Assembly (NCBI GenBank): GCA_040386235.1
Contig: JAZKGA010000001.1
Coordinates: forward strand, 62,001 to 126,000
Direction of reading: 5' to 3'
DNA from: JAZKGA01 sp040386235
Lineage (GTDB): Bacteria > Pseudomonadota > Alphaproteobacteria > Micavibrionales > Micavibrionaceae
DNA: 64,000 nt
Positions 9,160 to 18,074 of the stretch are shown here, piece by piece. The position numbers and the translations under genes were made by a program. The number at the start of each line of letters is the position of its first letter. Position 1 is the stretch's first letter. The notes beneath the pieces are model-generated. The model was given only the letters and a program-made list of their open reading frames with translations, was not told the origin of the DNA and searched no databases.

Positions 9160-10116
9160 TCAGGCATGCGCCATGGCGGCAACAGGGATCATTTCAGGAA
9201 CCGGCATCGCGGCAGGAACCATGTCCACTTCGCGTAACCCTGTGGTGGTATCGACGTATAAATCGACCCAGGCGTAGGCGTCAGTGCGTTCAAACAACGC
9301 GTGAAGAACGCGGTTATTGATCGCGTGACCCGCCTTAGTGCCGTGATAAGCCCCCAGGATCGCGCCACCGGCCAGGTACAGATCACCCACGGCATCCAGC
9401 AATTTATGGCGCGCAAATTCGTCTTTAAAGCGCAGACCTTCGGGATTCAGGATCGTGCCCGCCTGTTGGTCCAGGACAATCGCGTTTTCAAGCGATCCGC
9501 CCAGGGCCAGGCCCTGCTGACGCAGATAAGCCACCTCGTGATAAAAACCAAAGGTACGGGCCGCGGCCACATCCTGGGCAAAACGCCCTTCCATCAGGTC
9601 CAGTTCATATCCTTGTGCACCGATCAATTGGTGCGGGAATTCAATATCGGCACGGAATTTCATGCCCATTGACGGCTTCAGCGTTACAATCGCGTTGCCG
9701 TCCTGGACTGTTACGTCTTTTAGAATACGCAAAACGCGGCGTGGTGCGGCTTGGGTGGTGCGGCCAACGGATTCAATCGCTGTGATAAACAGGGCTGAGC
9801 TGCCATCCAAAATCGGAACTTCTGGGCCATCCAGGGTAATTTCAACATTATCAATCGCACACGCGGCCAAAGCGGCCAGCAGGTGTTCGATCGTGCCGAC
9901 GCTGACGCCCGCATCGTTGGCAATAACGGTACACAGGCGCGTGTCACGTACGCGATCATAGGTGGCAGGAATGCGGTTGTCGCGGTCGGTCACATCGCTG
10001 CGCACAAACACAATACCCGTGCCGCTGGCGGCAGGTGACACTGTCAGATGTGTTTCAACGCCGCTGTGAACGCCAACGCCTGTCAATGTTACATCTGATC
10101 TTACCGTATGTTGCAT
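9160..10116 (-). CDS. lpxC: UDP-3-O-acyl-N-acetylglucosamine deacetylase
   Basis: LpxC catalyses the committed step of lipid A synthesis, a zinc-dependent deacetylation. Recognisable are the opening HTVRSDVTLTGVGVHSG, the zinc-binding region GTIEHLLAALAACAIDN, the second metal motif HKLLDAVGDLYLAG and the late GTKAGHAINNRVLHAL with the catalytic His. At 318 residues it is of family size. A hairpin terminator separates it from ftsZ upstream, so it likely has its own promoter in the short gap. The gene also tells us that the organism makes lipid A. Confidence 0.97.
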   Translation of the reverse strand: MQHTVRSDVTLTGVGVHSGVETHLTVSPAASGTGIVFVRSDVTDRDNRIPATYDRVRDTRLCTVIANDAGVSVGTIEHLLAALAACAIDNVEITLDGPEVPILDGSSALFITAIESVGRTTQAAPRRVLRILKDVTVQDGNAIVTLKPSMGMKFRADIEFPHQLIGAQGYELDLMEGRFAQDVAAARTFGFYHEVAYLRQQGLALGGSLENAIVLDQQAGTILNPEGLRFKDEFARHKLLDAVGDLYLAGGAILGAYHGTKAGHAINNRVLHALFERTDAYAWVDLYVDTTTGLREVDMVPAAMPVPEMIPVAAMAHA

Positions 10117-10201
10117 AATCTGTATTCCTTCTTAGTGTTTAAAATACAGGCCCTTTCATCAAGGGAAAACACACACGGAATGACAGTTTGTTACAGACAC
10201 A

Positions 10202-10230
10202 AAAAAGCCCTGCGATGCAGGGCTTTTTAT
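10202..10230 (-). terminator. Rho-independent terminator between ftsZ and lpxC
   Basis: A perfect 9-bp stem (AAGCCCTGC at 10205-10213 with GCAGGGCTT at 10217-10225) has a 3-base loop, with an A run on one side and a T run on the other. It can therefore act in both directions. It lies 21 bases past the ftsZ stop, closing the dcw operon on the minus strand. Confidence 0.9.
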
Positions 10231-10250
10231 TGTTTCCAGCAGACAGGTGT

Positions 10251-11972
10251 TTAGTTCACCTGACGGCGTAAAAAAGCTGGAATATCCAGTTCATCCTCAA
10301 CGGTTGACGTTGCTGGCTTCACCGGCGTTTCAATGTTTAATGCGGCTTGCGCTGACGGCCCGGGGCTTTTGGCCGCAGGCATGCTTGGTGTCATACGCGG
10401 TTTGGCAGGGGCATCGAAACTGTCTTGGGTCGCTGACCATTGACGTGTTTGATCCGGACTTTTCCATCCACCACCTGTCAGGCGTTGCAACAAGCTAGGC
10501 CCTTTTTCTTTTTTCGCAGGCGGTGACATGGCCGTTACCGGCGCGGGCGCAGCGTCACGTGGCTTCGCCTGCTGTGGCGCATATTGCGCCGCCATTGTCG
10601 CCGGCGCTAAATTCAAAACCGGCGTTTCAAACGATGGCTGCTGCGACTGGGTCACAGAAGCCGGGTTGTAAGCGGGTTGAGCCGCAACAACCACATCAGC
10701 AGTAACCGCATCAATAGGCATCGGCGGAATGAACGAATCTTTATACAGCGTCCCGCGCAGATTTTGTGCCGTCGCTTGCGAATCGGCATTTACCGTCACC
10801 GCGACCTGTGCATTCATCCGTGGCTGTGCCAACGCGGTAGGCGCATCATAACCCGTCGGCACTTGCAGCTTTGGGGATGGTGTGCGCTCCGTCAACGGCT
10901 TCATAAAGCCTGCCAAAGGTGATGTTCCCATCGATACAGGCGAGACGTTACCGCCAACAGCCTTGGCCGCGACCTTGTCGATCCCTGTGGCCACAACGGA
11001 CACCCGCATTGTACCGGCCAGTGATTCATCGAATGACGATCCGAAGATGATATTGGCTTCTGGATCGACTTCGTCACGGATGCGGTTACACGCTTCGTCA
11101 ACTTCATACAGCGTCATATCCAGACCGCCTGTGACGTTGATGATGACGCCCTTGGCGCCACGCATCGAAACATCGTCCAGCAAAGGATTGCTGATCGCTT
11201 TTTCTGCGGCTTCCAGGGCGCGTTTATCGCCCACAGCCTCACCCGTCCCCATAACAGCTTTGCCCATTTCCGTCATGACTGAACGCACATCTGAAAAGTC
11301 CAGGTTAATCAGGCCAGGGCGAACGATCAAATCAGTGATCCCGCGCACGCCGGATTGCAGAACAGAATCAGCCATTTTGAAGGCTTCGGCAAATGTCGTT
11401 TTTTCGTTGGCGATTCGGAACAGGTTTTGATTCGGAATGACGATCAATGTATCGACATATTCCTGCATCTCCTCAATCCCCTGCTCAGCCATTTTCATGC
11501 GTGTCGAGCCTTCGAATTGGAACGGCTTGGTGACAACACCAACCGTCAGGATTCCCAAATCACGACAAGCCTTGGCGATAACCGGCGCTGCGCCAGTTCC
11601 CGTGCCACCGCCCATACCGGCAGTGATGAAGACCATGTTTGCATCTTCGATTTGCTTGATGATTTCATCCAATGATTCTTCGGCTGCGGCGCGACCGATA
11701 TCCGGGCGGGCGCCTGCGCCCATGCCACCGGTTACAGTGCGTCCCAGCTGGATGCGCGTATGCGCGCTGTTATTGCCCATCGCCTGCGCATCCGTATTGC
11801 AAATGATGCAATCAATCCCCTGAACGCCTGAATCGATCATAGTCTGAACAGCATTACCGCCGCCGCCGCCAACCCCGATAACTTTCAGGACAGGGGACAG
11901 TTCACGATGTGCCGATGCGGACGGGGCCGCCTGTGGGGCGCCGGATGCATTGATGCGAAGATTGTTGAGCAT
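10251..11972 (-). CDS. ftsZ: Cell division protein FtsZ
   Basis: FtsZ is the tubulin-like GTPase that forms the division ring. The glycine-rich nucleotide site (VGGGGGNAV, residues about 34-42) and tubulin signature GGGTGTGAAPV (about 121-131) are intact, and the T7 region NLDFSDVRSVM is present. At 573 residues it is much longer than the E. coli protein, because of a long Pro/Ala/Gln-rich linker of roughly 240 residues, a known alphaproteobacterial trait. It ends in the conserved partner-binding peptide (DELDIPAFLRRQ). The preceding intergenic region has DnaA-box-like sites. Confidence 0.98.
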   Translation of the reverse strand: MLNNLRINASGAPQAAPSASAHRELSPVLKVIGVGGGGGNAVQTMIDSGVQGIDCIICNTDAQAMGNNSAHTRIQLGRTVTGGMGAGARPDIGRAAAEESLDEIIKQIEDANMVFITAGMGGGTGTGAAPVIAKACRDLGILTVGVVTKPFQFEGSTRMKMAEQGIEEMQEYVDTLIVIPNQNLFRIANEKTTFAEAFKMADSVLQSGVRGITDLIVRPGLINLDFSDVRSVMTEMGKAVMGTGEAVGDKRALEAAEKAISNPLLDDVSMRGAKGVIINVTGGLDMTLYEVDEACNRIRDEVDPEANIIFGSSFDESLAGTMRVSVVATGIDKVAAKAVGGNVSPVSMGTSPLAGFMKPLTERTPSPKLQVPTGYDAPTALAQPRMNAQVAVTVNADSQATAQNLRGTLYKDSFIPPMPIDAVTADVVVAAQPAYNPASVTQSQQPSFETPVLNLAPATMAAQYAPQQAKPRDAAPAPVTAMSPPAKKEKGPSLLQRLTGGGWKSPDQTRQWSATQDSFDAPAKPRMTPSMPAAKSPGPSAQAALNIETPVKPATSTVEDELDIPAFLRRQVN

Positions 11973-12010
11973 GTAAGATCCTTAGTGCGAGGTAAAAGCG
12001 ATTACACGCC

Positions 12011-12015
12011 GATTC
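12011..12015. promoter_or_regulatory. GANTC site upstream of ftsZ
   Basis: A GATTC pentamer lies 39 bases upstream of the ftsZ start. In Caulobacter, GANTC methylation by CcrM modulates ftsZ transcription. A single pentamer is expected often by chance, so function here is only a possibility. Confidence 0.25.
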
Positions 12016-12091
12016 TAGGGATGTTCGCCAGGCAAGGGAAGAAAATTATCGCCTATAAACGCTTTTTTTACACATCGTTTTTACACACAGC

Positions 12092-12155
12092 TGTGGATAA
12101 ACTCTGAAACGCGCCTGTATGCCGCGACACATCCGCCACAAGCGGCTGTGGAAAA
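12092..12155. promoter_or_regulatory. DnaA-box pair between ftsA and ftsZ
   Basis: TGTGGATAA at 12092-12100 is the exact complement of the consensus DnaA box TTATCCACA. TGTGGAAAA at 12147-12155 is an 8 of 9 match in the same orientation. Both lie in the 187-base gap that should contain the ftsZ promoter. DnaA is known to activate ftsZ in Caulobacter. Binding here is inferred from sequence only. Confidence 0.45.
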
Positions 12156-12159
12156 CCAG

Positions 12160-13431
12160 TTACCAGTTTTCCCGCAACCACAGTTTTAGCCGATCCCACA
12201 TCGATCCGTGGGCAACATGCGCCATAATTTCCGCAGGCATTTCGTGCGGACGCTGAATTAAATAGCGCAACAGGCCCGCCGTCGTCGCAAAAGCCGGTCC
12301 GCTGACCGAATCAGCCAGGCCCGTCAGACTTAAAGGCCGCCCCAGACGCACCTGTTTATCCAGGATGCGTTGCGCCAGATCGCGCGTACCGGGCAACTGA
12401 CTGGCCCCGCCAGTCAGGATCAGGCGACGCCCCGCAACGGTACCAAGGCCGCTGTCCTGCAGACGCGCGCGGACATGTTCAAAAATCTCTTCCAATCGTG
12501 GCTGGATAATGCCGACCAGCAACGACCGCGGCACATGATTTGGCGTCGCATGCGTTTCCTCACCCAGCAAGGGCACGTCGATCAATTCCCGCTCGTCACT
12601 GCTTGTCGCCATGGCACTGCCGTACAATGTCTTGATACGTTCAGCATCGGCGACCGATGTGGTCAGGCCACGGGCAATATCGTTCGTCACATGCTGGCCC
12701 CCGATGGGAATCGCATCAGCGAAAATCAAGGCACCGCCGCTGAACACCGCAAACGATGTCAGGCCGCCACCCATATCAATCACGGTACAGCCCAGATCCA
12801 TTTCATCGTCCACCAGTACGGATAAACCAGCAGCATAAGGTGAAAGGCAAAGAGAGACGATATCCAGATGCGACCGTTCAATCGCGCTGGCCATATTCTT
12901 TAATGCGGCCAGTTCGCCCGTCACCATATGAATATTGACATCCAGGCCATGGCCGACCATGCCGCGCGGGTCATCCACGCCTTCTTTGCCATCCAGGCGA
13001 TAGGCGATCGGAATGGTGTGGATCAGCTCCGCATCCTCAGTCATCAAATGATCCTGGGCTTTTGCCAGCGCGCGGCGAATGTCGTTTTCAGTGACTTGCT
13101 GCCCCAATATTTGCACAGACACGGCAACGGCGTGTGATTGCGCGTGCAGGGCCGGCATATTCACAATCACCTCACGCAACGGATAACCATGCAGGCTTTC
13201 TGCGGCCATGTGTTCGGCGGCGTGGACCGCCTGGCGGATGGCGATTTCGGCCGCGTCCAGGTCAATAACCGTACCGGCCTTAATCCCGCGTGAGGCCTGA
13301 TGTCCAATGCCGACGATATCAATCTGACCGTCTTCGGACATGACGCGCGCGATAAAACACGCAATCTTGCTGGAACCGACATCCAGTGCCGCAATGATCG
13401 ACCCGACAGGAATATGGGATTGTGCCGCCAT
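12160..13431 (-). CDS. ftsA: Cell division protein FtsA
   Basis: FtsA is the actin-like ATPase that tethers FtsZ to the membrane. The phosphate-1 motif AALDVGSSKIACFIA is near the N-terminus, the second actin motif is CTVIDMGGGLTSFAVF, and an adenosine motif RLILTGGASQLPG lies near the C-terminus. The last residues (WDRLKLWLRENW) form the amphipathic membrane-targeting helix. I chose the ATG at 13431, one base after the ftsQ stop; an in-frame earlier start at 13455 would overlap ftsQ and add eight unlikely residues. Confidence 0.96.
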   Translation of the reverse strand: MAAQSHIPVGSIIAALDVGSSKIACFIARVMSEDGQIDIVGIGHQASRGIKAGTVIDLDAAEIAIRQAVHAAEHMAAESLHGYPLREVIVNMPALHAQSHAVAVSVQILGQQVTENDIRRALAKAQDHLMTEDAELIHTIPIAYRLDGKEGVDDPRGMVGHGLDVNIHMVTGELAALKNMASAIERSHLDIVSLCLSPYAAGLSVLVDDEMDLGCTVIDMGGGLTSFAVFSGGALIFADAIPIGGQHVTNDIARGLTTSVADAERIKTLYGSAMATSSDERELIDVPLLGEETHATPNHVPRSLLVGIIQPRLEEIFEHVRARLQDSGLGTVAGRRLILTGGASQLPGTRDLAQRILDKQVRLGRPLSLTGLADSVSGPAFATTAGLLRYLIQRPHEMPAEIMAHVAHGSMWDRLKLWLRENW

Positions 13432-13432
13432 G

Positions 13433-14311
13433 TTACACCGGGTCCTGACGGCCACCGGCCAGGTTTAATTGCAGGTCACCCGCCTGACCCGTCTTTGGCT
13501 TTACAATGACCCGAAGCGGGTCACGCACATCGACATAATCAATAGGTTTATTCAGGATATCGTCCCGCAGTTGCGCATCCGTCACGCGTTGCAAAGCTGC
13601 GTCATACATGGTTTCGGGCAGCTTGATAACCACGCCGTTTTTCAGGGTCAAGTCCCAGCGCCGCCCGCCGGCCCAATGGGCTTGATCCGTGCGTTTCAGG
13701 ATTTGAGGGGCGTCCTGTAACGCGTTCAGCAGCGGGGCCAGGTTGGCTGCGGCGTCATCGCCGCTGACCAATAACAAATTCTTAAAGGCGGGCGTTACAA
13801 TCGGTGACACGATCACGCCTTCGCGGTCCACCACTTGAATCCGGCCCGATTTCTGCCGCCACAAGGCGACGGGAACGCGCTCTTCCAGGCTGATCTGTAA
13901 GGCGTTGGGCAGCTTGCGCGTTACACGCACCGATTTAACCCAACCAATTTGCGCCACGCGCGATGCGGCCGTATCAACGTCATAGAATAAAATCGGATCG
14001 CCCTGGCTGACCCTTAACGCCTGTTGCAGCTGGTCTGATGAGACGCGGTCGCGGCCGGTTACCTGCACCCGGTCCAGCCGCCAGCCAGTCGCCAGGCTGG
14101 CCTGCACCAAGGTTTTATCAATTGCAGCGATGGCGCGCTGCCCCCACTCTTCTTGATGTGCGGTGGTCCATATCCATGTGGCACAGGCCAGAAGAACCAC
14201 GGCAATAACAGCCCGTCTTAAAAAACCGGCCATGCGTGGCGATGTCGCACTGCGCCGTTTCAGGATCGTGCTTTTGCGTGTGCCACGGCGGTGAGGAGGT
14301 TGCGTTTTCAT
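13433..14311 (-). CDS. ftsQ: Cell division protein FtsQ
   Basis: FtsQ is a bitopic inner-membrane protein linking early and late divisome proteins. A basic cytoplasmic tail of about 30 residues precedes one membrane helix (RRAVIAVVLLACATWIWTT), followed by a periplasmic POTRA domain (VQVTGRDRVSSDQLQQALRV) and the FtsQ beta domain (RKLPNALQISLEERVPVALW). The 292-residue length is normal. It follows murC directly; the murB and ddl genes that usually lie between them are absent. Confidence 0.95.
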   Translation of the reverse strand: MKTQPPHRRGTRKSTILKRRSATSPRMAGFLRRAVIAVVLLACATWIWTTAHQEEWGQRAIAAIDKTLVQASLATGWRLDRVQVTGRDRVSSDQLQQALRVSQGDPILFYDVDTAASRVAQIGWVKSVRVTRKLPNALQISLEERVPVALWRQKSGRIQVVDREGVIVSPIVTPAFKNLLLVSGDDAAANLAPLLNALQDAPQILKRTDQAHWAGGRRWDLTLKNGVVIKLPETMYDAALQRVTDAQLRDDILNKPIDYVDVRDPLRVIVKPKTGQAGDLQLNLAGGRQDPV

Positions 14312-14335
14312 ATAAATACCAATTTTGCGATCATA

Positions 14336-15805
14336 CTATACCTGGTTTTTATGGCTTTGCCAGCCTCTGTTCATCTCTTCCAGTTGGGCCGGCAGCGCAT
14401 TGGCCCACTGGGTGATCGTCCCTGCCCCTAAAAAGAGAATGAAATCTCCCGAACGGGCCATGGCATGGATCACAGCGGGAAGCTCTTCCGGACTGGTAAG
14501 TGCTTGAACGGAGGCATGCCCATGCGCGGCTATACCGTCGGCCAGTGTCAATTTGTTGATATCGGCAATCGGCGTTTCACCTGCGGCATACACATCGGCG
14601 ATAATCACGTGATCGGCCCCGTCAAAACAGGCACAGAAATCGCCGAACAACCCTTCCAGGCGGGAATAACGGTGCGGCTGCATCACTGCGATCACACGCC
14701 CCCCCTGTGCATCTGTGCCTTGCCGCGCAGCCGCCAAAGCCGCCTTTATTTCCACGGGATGATGTCCGTAATCGTCAATAATCGTGATGCCGCTGACGAT
14801 GCCCGTACAGGTAAATCGGCGTTTGACGCCAGCAAATCCGGCAAAGGCGGTGCGCATCACCGCGCCTGAAATTTTCAACAGCCGTGCCACAGCCAGGGCC
14901 GCCAGCGCATTCTGAATGTTGTGCTGGCCCAGGACGGGCAGGAAAATATCCTGAACCGTTTCTGCGTCACTGCCTGATAGCGCTGTAAAGGTAACGTCGA
15001 ACATCGTTCCGTCAACGCGGGGGCGCAGGTTGACAGCGCGAACCATCGCCGCATCCCCCAACCCATAGGTAAGGGTGCGACGATCGCGAATCTGGGCGTG
15101 TAACGCTTTTACCTCGGGATGGTCGATGCACATGATGGCCGCACCGTAAAACGGGATTTTCTCCGCAAAATGCAGATAGGCGCGTTTAACGGCATCGAAC
15201 GATCCGTAATGCTCCATATGCTCAGGGTCGATATTGGTAATGATCGCGATTGTGGCGGGCAGGCTGTTGAAACTGCCGTCGCTTTCATCGGCTTCGGCCA
15301 CCACCCAATCTCCCTGCCCCAATCGGGTGTTGGTGCCGTATGCCTGCACAATGCCGCCATTGATAACGGTGGGGTCCAGGCCTGCCTGCTCCAGCAGCGT
15401 CGCAATCATCGACGTCGTTGTGGTTTTGCCATGCGTCCCACCAACGGCGATCCCCTGCTTTAACCGCATCAGTTCCGCCAGCATGTCGGCACGGCGGACG
15501 ATTGGAATATTCCTTTGCCGCGCGGCGATCAGTTCGGGGTTGTTGGCCTGTACCGCAGACGACACGACGACGCAGGCGGGGAAATGCCCGGCTGACGTCT
15601 GTAAATTGTCTGGTGCATGACCAACACAAATCGTAATTCCCAGCGTCCGCAGGCGTCTGACATTCCCGTTCTCGCTTAAATCACTGCCCTGAATCGTATA
15701 GCCCAGATTGTGCAGGATTTCCGCAATCCCACTCATCCCAATTCCGCCAATGCCGATAAAATGCAGGGGGCCGATAGCATAGGAAAAAAGCGGCGCGGTG
15801 GTCAT
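14336..15805 (-). CDS. murC: UDP-N-acetylmuramate--L-alanine ligase
   Basis: MurC adds L-alanine to UDP-MurNAc in the cytoplasm. The N-terminal Rossmann motif HFIGIGGIGMSGIAEIL and the ATP-binding loop GTHGKTTTTSM (about 123-133) are clear, as are EADESDGSF and the HPVEIKAAL motif of Mur ligases. The 489-residue length fits. Its ATG shares one base with the murG stop codon, a sign of tight coupling. Confidence 0.97.
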   Translation of the reverse strand: MTTAPLFSYAIGPLHFIGIGGIGMSGIAEILHNLGYTIQGSDLSENGNVRRLRTLGITICVGHAPDNLQTSAGHFPACVVVSSAVQANNPELIAARQRNIPIVRRADMLAELMRLKQGIAVGGTHGKTTTTSMIATLLEQAGLDPTVINGGIVQAYGTNTRLGQGDWVVAEADESDGSFNSLPATIAIITNIDPEHMEHYGSFDAVKRAYLHFAEKIPFYGAAIMCIDHPEVKALHAQIRDRRTLTYGLGDAAMVRAVNLRPRVDGTMFDVTFTALSGSDAETVQDIFLPVLGQHNIQNALAALAVARLLKISGAVMRTAFAGFAGVKRRFTCTGIVSGITIIDDYGHHPVEIKAALAAARQGTDAQGGRVIAVMQPHRYSRLEGLFGDFCACFDGADHVIIADVYAAGETPIADINKLTLADGIAAHGHASVQALTSPEELPAVIHAMARSGDFILFLGAGTITQWANALPAQLEEMNRGWQSHKNQV

Positions 15806-16884
15806 TATTTCGTGGCCCCTGTGACAATATGTGCCAGATGCGCCGTCGCATCTGGCTGGCCACAGCCTTTGGCGGCGTTCGCGGCACGCAGCAGGATGTC
15901 AGGATTTTCGATCAAGACCTGCAATTGCGCTGTTAATTGATCGGGGTGCAGGTCGCGTTCCGGATAGGCCCACGCGGCGCCCGCCTGCACCAGCATGGCG
16001 GTATTCTTCAACTGTTGCTGGTCTGCATGGTGCGGATAGGGGATGAAAATTGCCGGACGGCCAGCAACGGCCAGCTCCGCAACTGTCGTCGCACCAGACC
16101 GGCCGATAAACAGATGGCAGGCAGCAATGCGATCAGGCATGTCAGTAAAAAAGGGCGCCAGTTCGGCACGAATACCGGCCTGGTCGTACACGGCCTGAAC
16201 CGCTTGATGCCGTTCGGCGCTGATTTGCTGGACCAGTCTGACCCGGCGGCGCAGGGCTTCGGGCAGATGCAATAACGCAGCTGGAATAATATCGGCAAAG
16301 ACGGCCGCGCCCAGCGATCCGCCAACAACCAGCACATGAATGTCACCCATCATTAACGGATAAGGATGCGCGGTAAGGGCGACGATATCCTGCCGTACAG
16401 GATTGCCGGTCACAATATAGGGGATAGAGAGCGTCCAATCGTCAGTTGCATGGGACAGCGCAACAGCGACCGCGCCACGGGCCAGAAAACGGTTGGCGGC
16501 ACCCAGCACCGCGTTGGCTTCATGCAGCACCACAGGAATGCGTAAGATGTGCGCGGCCATCACAGCGGGAAAAGACGGATATCCGCCAAAGCCGACGACA
16601 GCCGCCGGACGGGTTTTCAGCAGTAAGAACAGCGCTTGCACAACGCCAAACATCAGCCACAGCAGGCCCATAATCTTGCCCAGCACACCGGCACGCAGCG
16701 TATCAGCGGCCAGTGTGTGAACCGCATACGGACTTGATGCAGGTATAAAACGCAGGCCGCGTCGATCGGTGGCGATATGCACATGATGCCCCATCATGCC
16801 CAGATAGTCGGCCAGGGCCAGGGCCGGAAACATGTGCCCGCCTGTACCGCCCGCCGACATGATAAATGTTTGGGATTGGGTCAT
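15805..16884 (-). CDS. murG: UDP-GlcNAc:undecaprenyl-PP-MurNAc-pentapeptide transferase
   Basis: MurG turns lipid I into lipid II on the inner face of the membrane. Family marks are the N-terminal glycine loop SAGGTGGHMFPALALA, then HEANAVLGAANRFLA, the second loop VVGGSLGAAVFADI and the UDP-sugar site GRSGATTVAELAVAGRPAIFIPYPHHADQQQ. At 359 residues it is of standard length. The start overlaps the ftsW stop (ATGA). Confidence 0.97.
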   Translation of the reverse strand: MTQSQTFIMSAGGTGGHMFPALALADYLGMMGHHVHIATDRRGLRFIPASSPYAVHTLAADTLRAGVLGKIMGLLWLMFGVVQALFLLLKTRPAAVVGFGGYPSFPAVMAAHILRIPVVLHEANAVLGAANRFLARGAVAVALSHATDDWTLSIPYIVTGNPVRQDIVALTAHPYPLMMGDIHVLVVGGSLGAAVFADIIPAALLHLPEALRRRVRLVQQISAERHQAVQAVYDQAGIRAELAPFFTDMPDRIAACHLFIGRSGATTVAELAVAGRPAIFIPYPHHADQQQLKNTAMLVQAGAAWAYPERDLHPDQLTAQLQVLIENPDILLRAANAAKGCGQPDATAHLAHIVTGATK

Positions 16885-18071
16885 GACGGGTCTTCACCGC
16901 CAGCGGCTGTGCCCGCCGCGCCGCCGCGTGTCCGTGACAGGCCGCGCACGATGGCAAAGCGTCCCTGGCGGCGGGTTAATGCCAGGATGGCGCCAAACGA
17001 TATCCCCATCGCAATCATGGACGTTCCACCGTAACTGATAAAGGGCAGGGTCATTCCCTTGGCCGGCAGGACGTGCATCGCAGACCCCATATGGACCAAA
17101 GCCTGAAGGCCGAACATCGTCAATAATCCGGTACAGGCCAGCACGACAAACAGATTGTCTGCGGCGACCAGGTTGTCAAAACCGCGTAACAGGACGTAAA
17201 GAAACAGGGCGATAATCGGCAGAGTGAATAAAAAGCCCAGCTCTTCCCCCGCGACGGCAAAGATAAAGTCGGCATGACTGTCTGGAAGATGCTGTTTTAT
17301 CTTTCCTTGTCCAGGGCCGGTACCAATAAAACCGCCATTCTTAAATGCGGCCAAGGATTGATCGATTTGATAGGTGTTGCCGCTTTCCGGATTTAAATAC
17401 CGGTCAATCCGGCTTTGCACGTGGCCGAAACTGTAATACGCCAGCACGATCCCGATCGCCCCGGCCAGACCCGCTAGAACAAGGTAACGCAGCCTTAGCC
17501 CCGCGACGCAGACCTGCGCGATAAACATGCACGTTACAACGACTGTCATGCCCAGATCGGGCTGTAAAAGCAGCAGTGCGACGACACAACAATAAAGGCC
17601 TGCGGCAAAGGCATTGCCCGCAAAATCAGGTTTTTCTTTTTGTTGCCACAGCAGCCATGCCGCGACGATCGCAAAAGCTGGCTTTACGAATTCCGAGGGC
17701 TGAATTGACAGACCAAATAAATGCAGCCAGCGTTGCGCGCCCTTAATCTCCATCCCCATAAAAGGGATCAACATCATCATCAACAGTCCGCCAATCAGAC
17801 CGATGGACGCCATGCGCCAGATCAGGCGCGGGGTCAAAAGTGAGGTTATCATCATCGCCAGGCAGGACAGCGACAGCATAATGATGTGGCGGATAACGAA
17901 ATGATTGGCATCCAGGCCGATGCGAATGGCCACGGCTGGGCTGGCCGCTGCGACCAGCATCACGCCAATCGCCATCATAATGCCGACTGCGATCAACATG
18001 CCGCGATCCACCGTCCACCACCAGTCACCCAGCAGCGATCGATCCGCCCGTGTCATTCGCATCATCGCCAT
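16881..18071 (-). CDS. ftsW: Peptidoglycan polymerase FtsW (SEDS family)
   Basis: FtsW is the septal glycan polymerase, partnered by FtsI. The 396-residue protein has about ten hydrophobic helices and SEDS signatures: FGLSIQPSEFVKPAFAIVAAW, GTGPGQGKIKQHLPDSHADFIFAVAGEELGF and GMTLPFISYGGTSMIAMGISFG. It begins three bases after mraY. murD, usually placed between mraY and ftsW, is missing. Confidence 0.97.
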   Translation of the reverse strand: MAMMRMTRADRSLLGDWWWTVDRGMLIAVGIMMAIGVMLVAAASPAVAIRIGLDANHFVIRHIIMLSLSCLAMMITSLLTPRLIWRMASIGLIGGLLMMMLIPFMGMEIKGAQRWLHLFGLSIQPSEFVKPAFAIVAAWLLWQQKEKPDFAGNAFAAGLYCCVVALLLLQPDLGMTVVVTCMFIAQVCVAGLRLRYLVLAGLAGAIGIVLAYYSFGHVQSRIDRYLNPESGNTYQIDQSLAAFKNGGFIGTGPGQGKIKQHLPDSHADFIFAVAGEELGFLFTLPIIALFLYVLLRGFDNLVAADNLFVVLACTGLLTMFGLQALVHMGSAMHVLPAKGMTLPFISYGGTSMIAMGISFGAILALTRRQGRFAIVRGLSRTRGGAAGTAAGGEDPS

Positions 18072-18074
18072 CTG

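Noticed and set aside
10882..11430. 182-residue ORF opposite ftsZ
   Set aside because: Entirely antisense to the conserved GTPase region of ftsZ, with low-complexity Ser/Thr/Arg composition.
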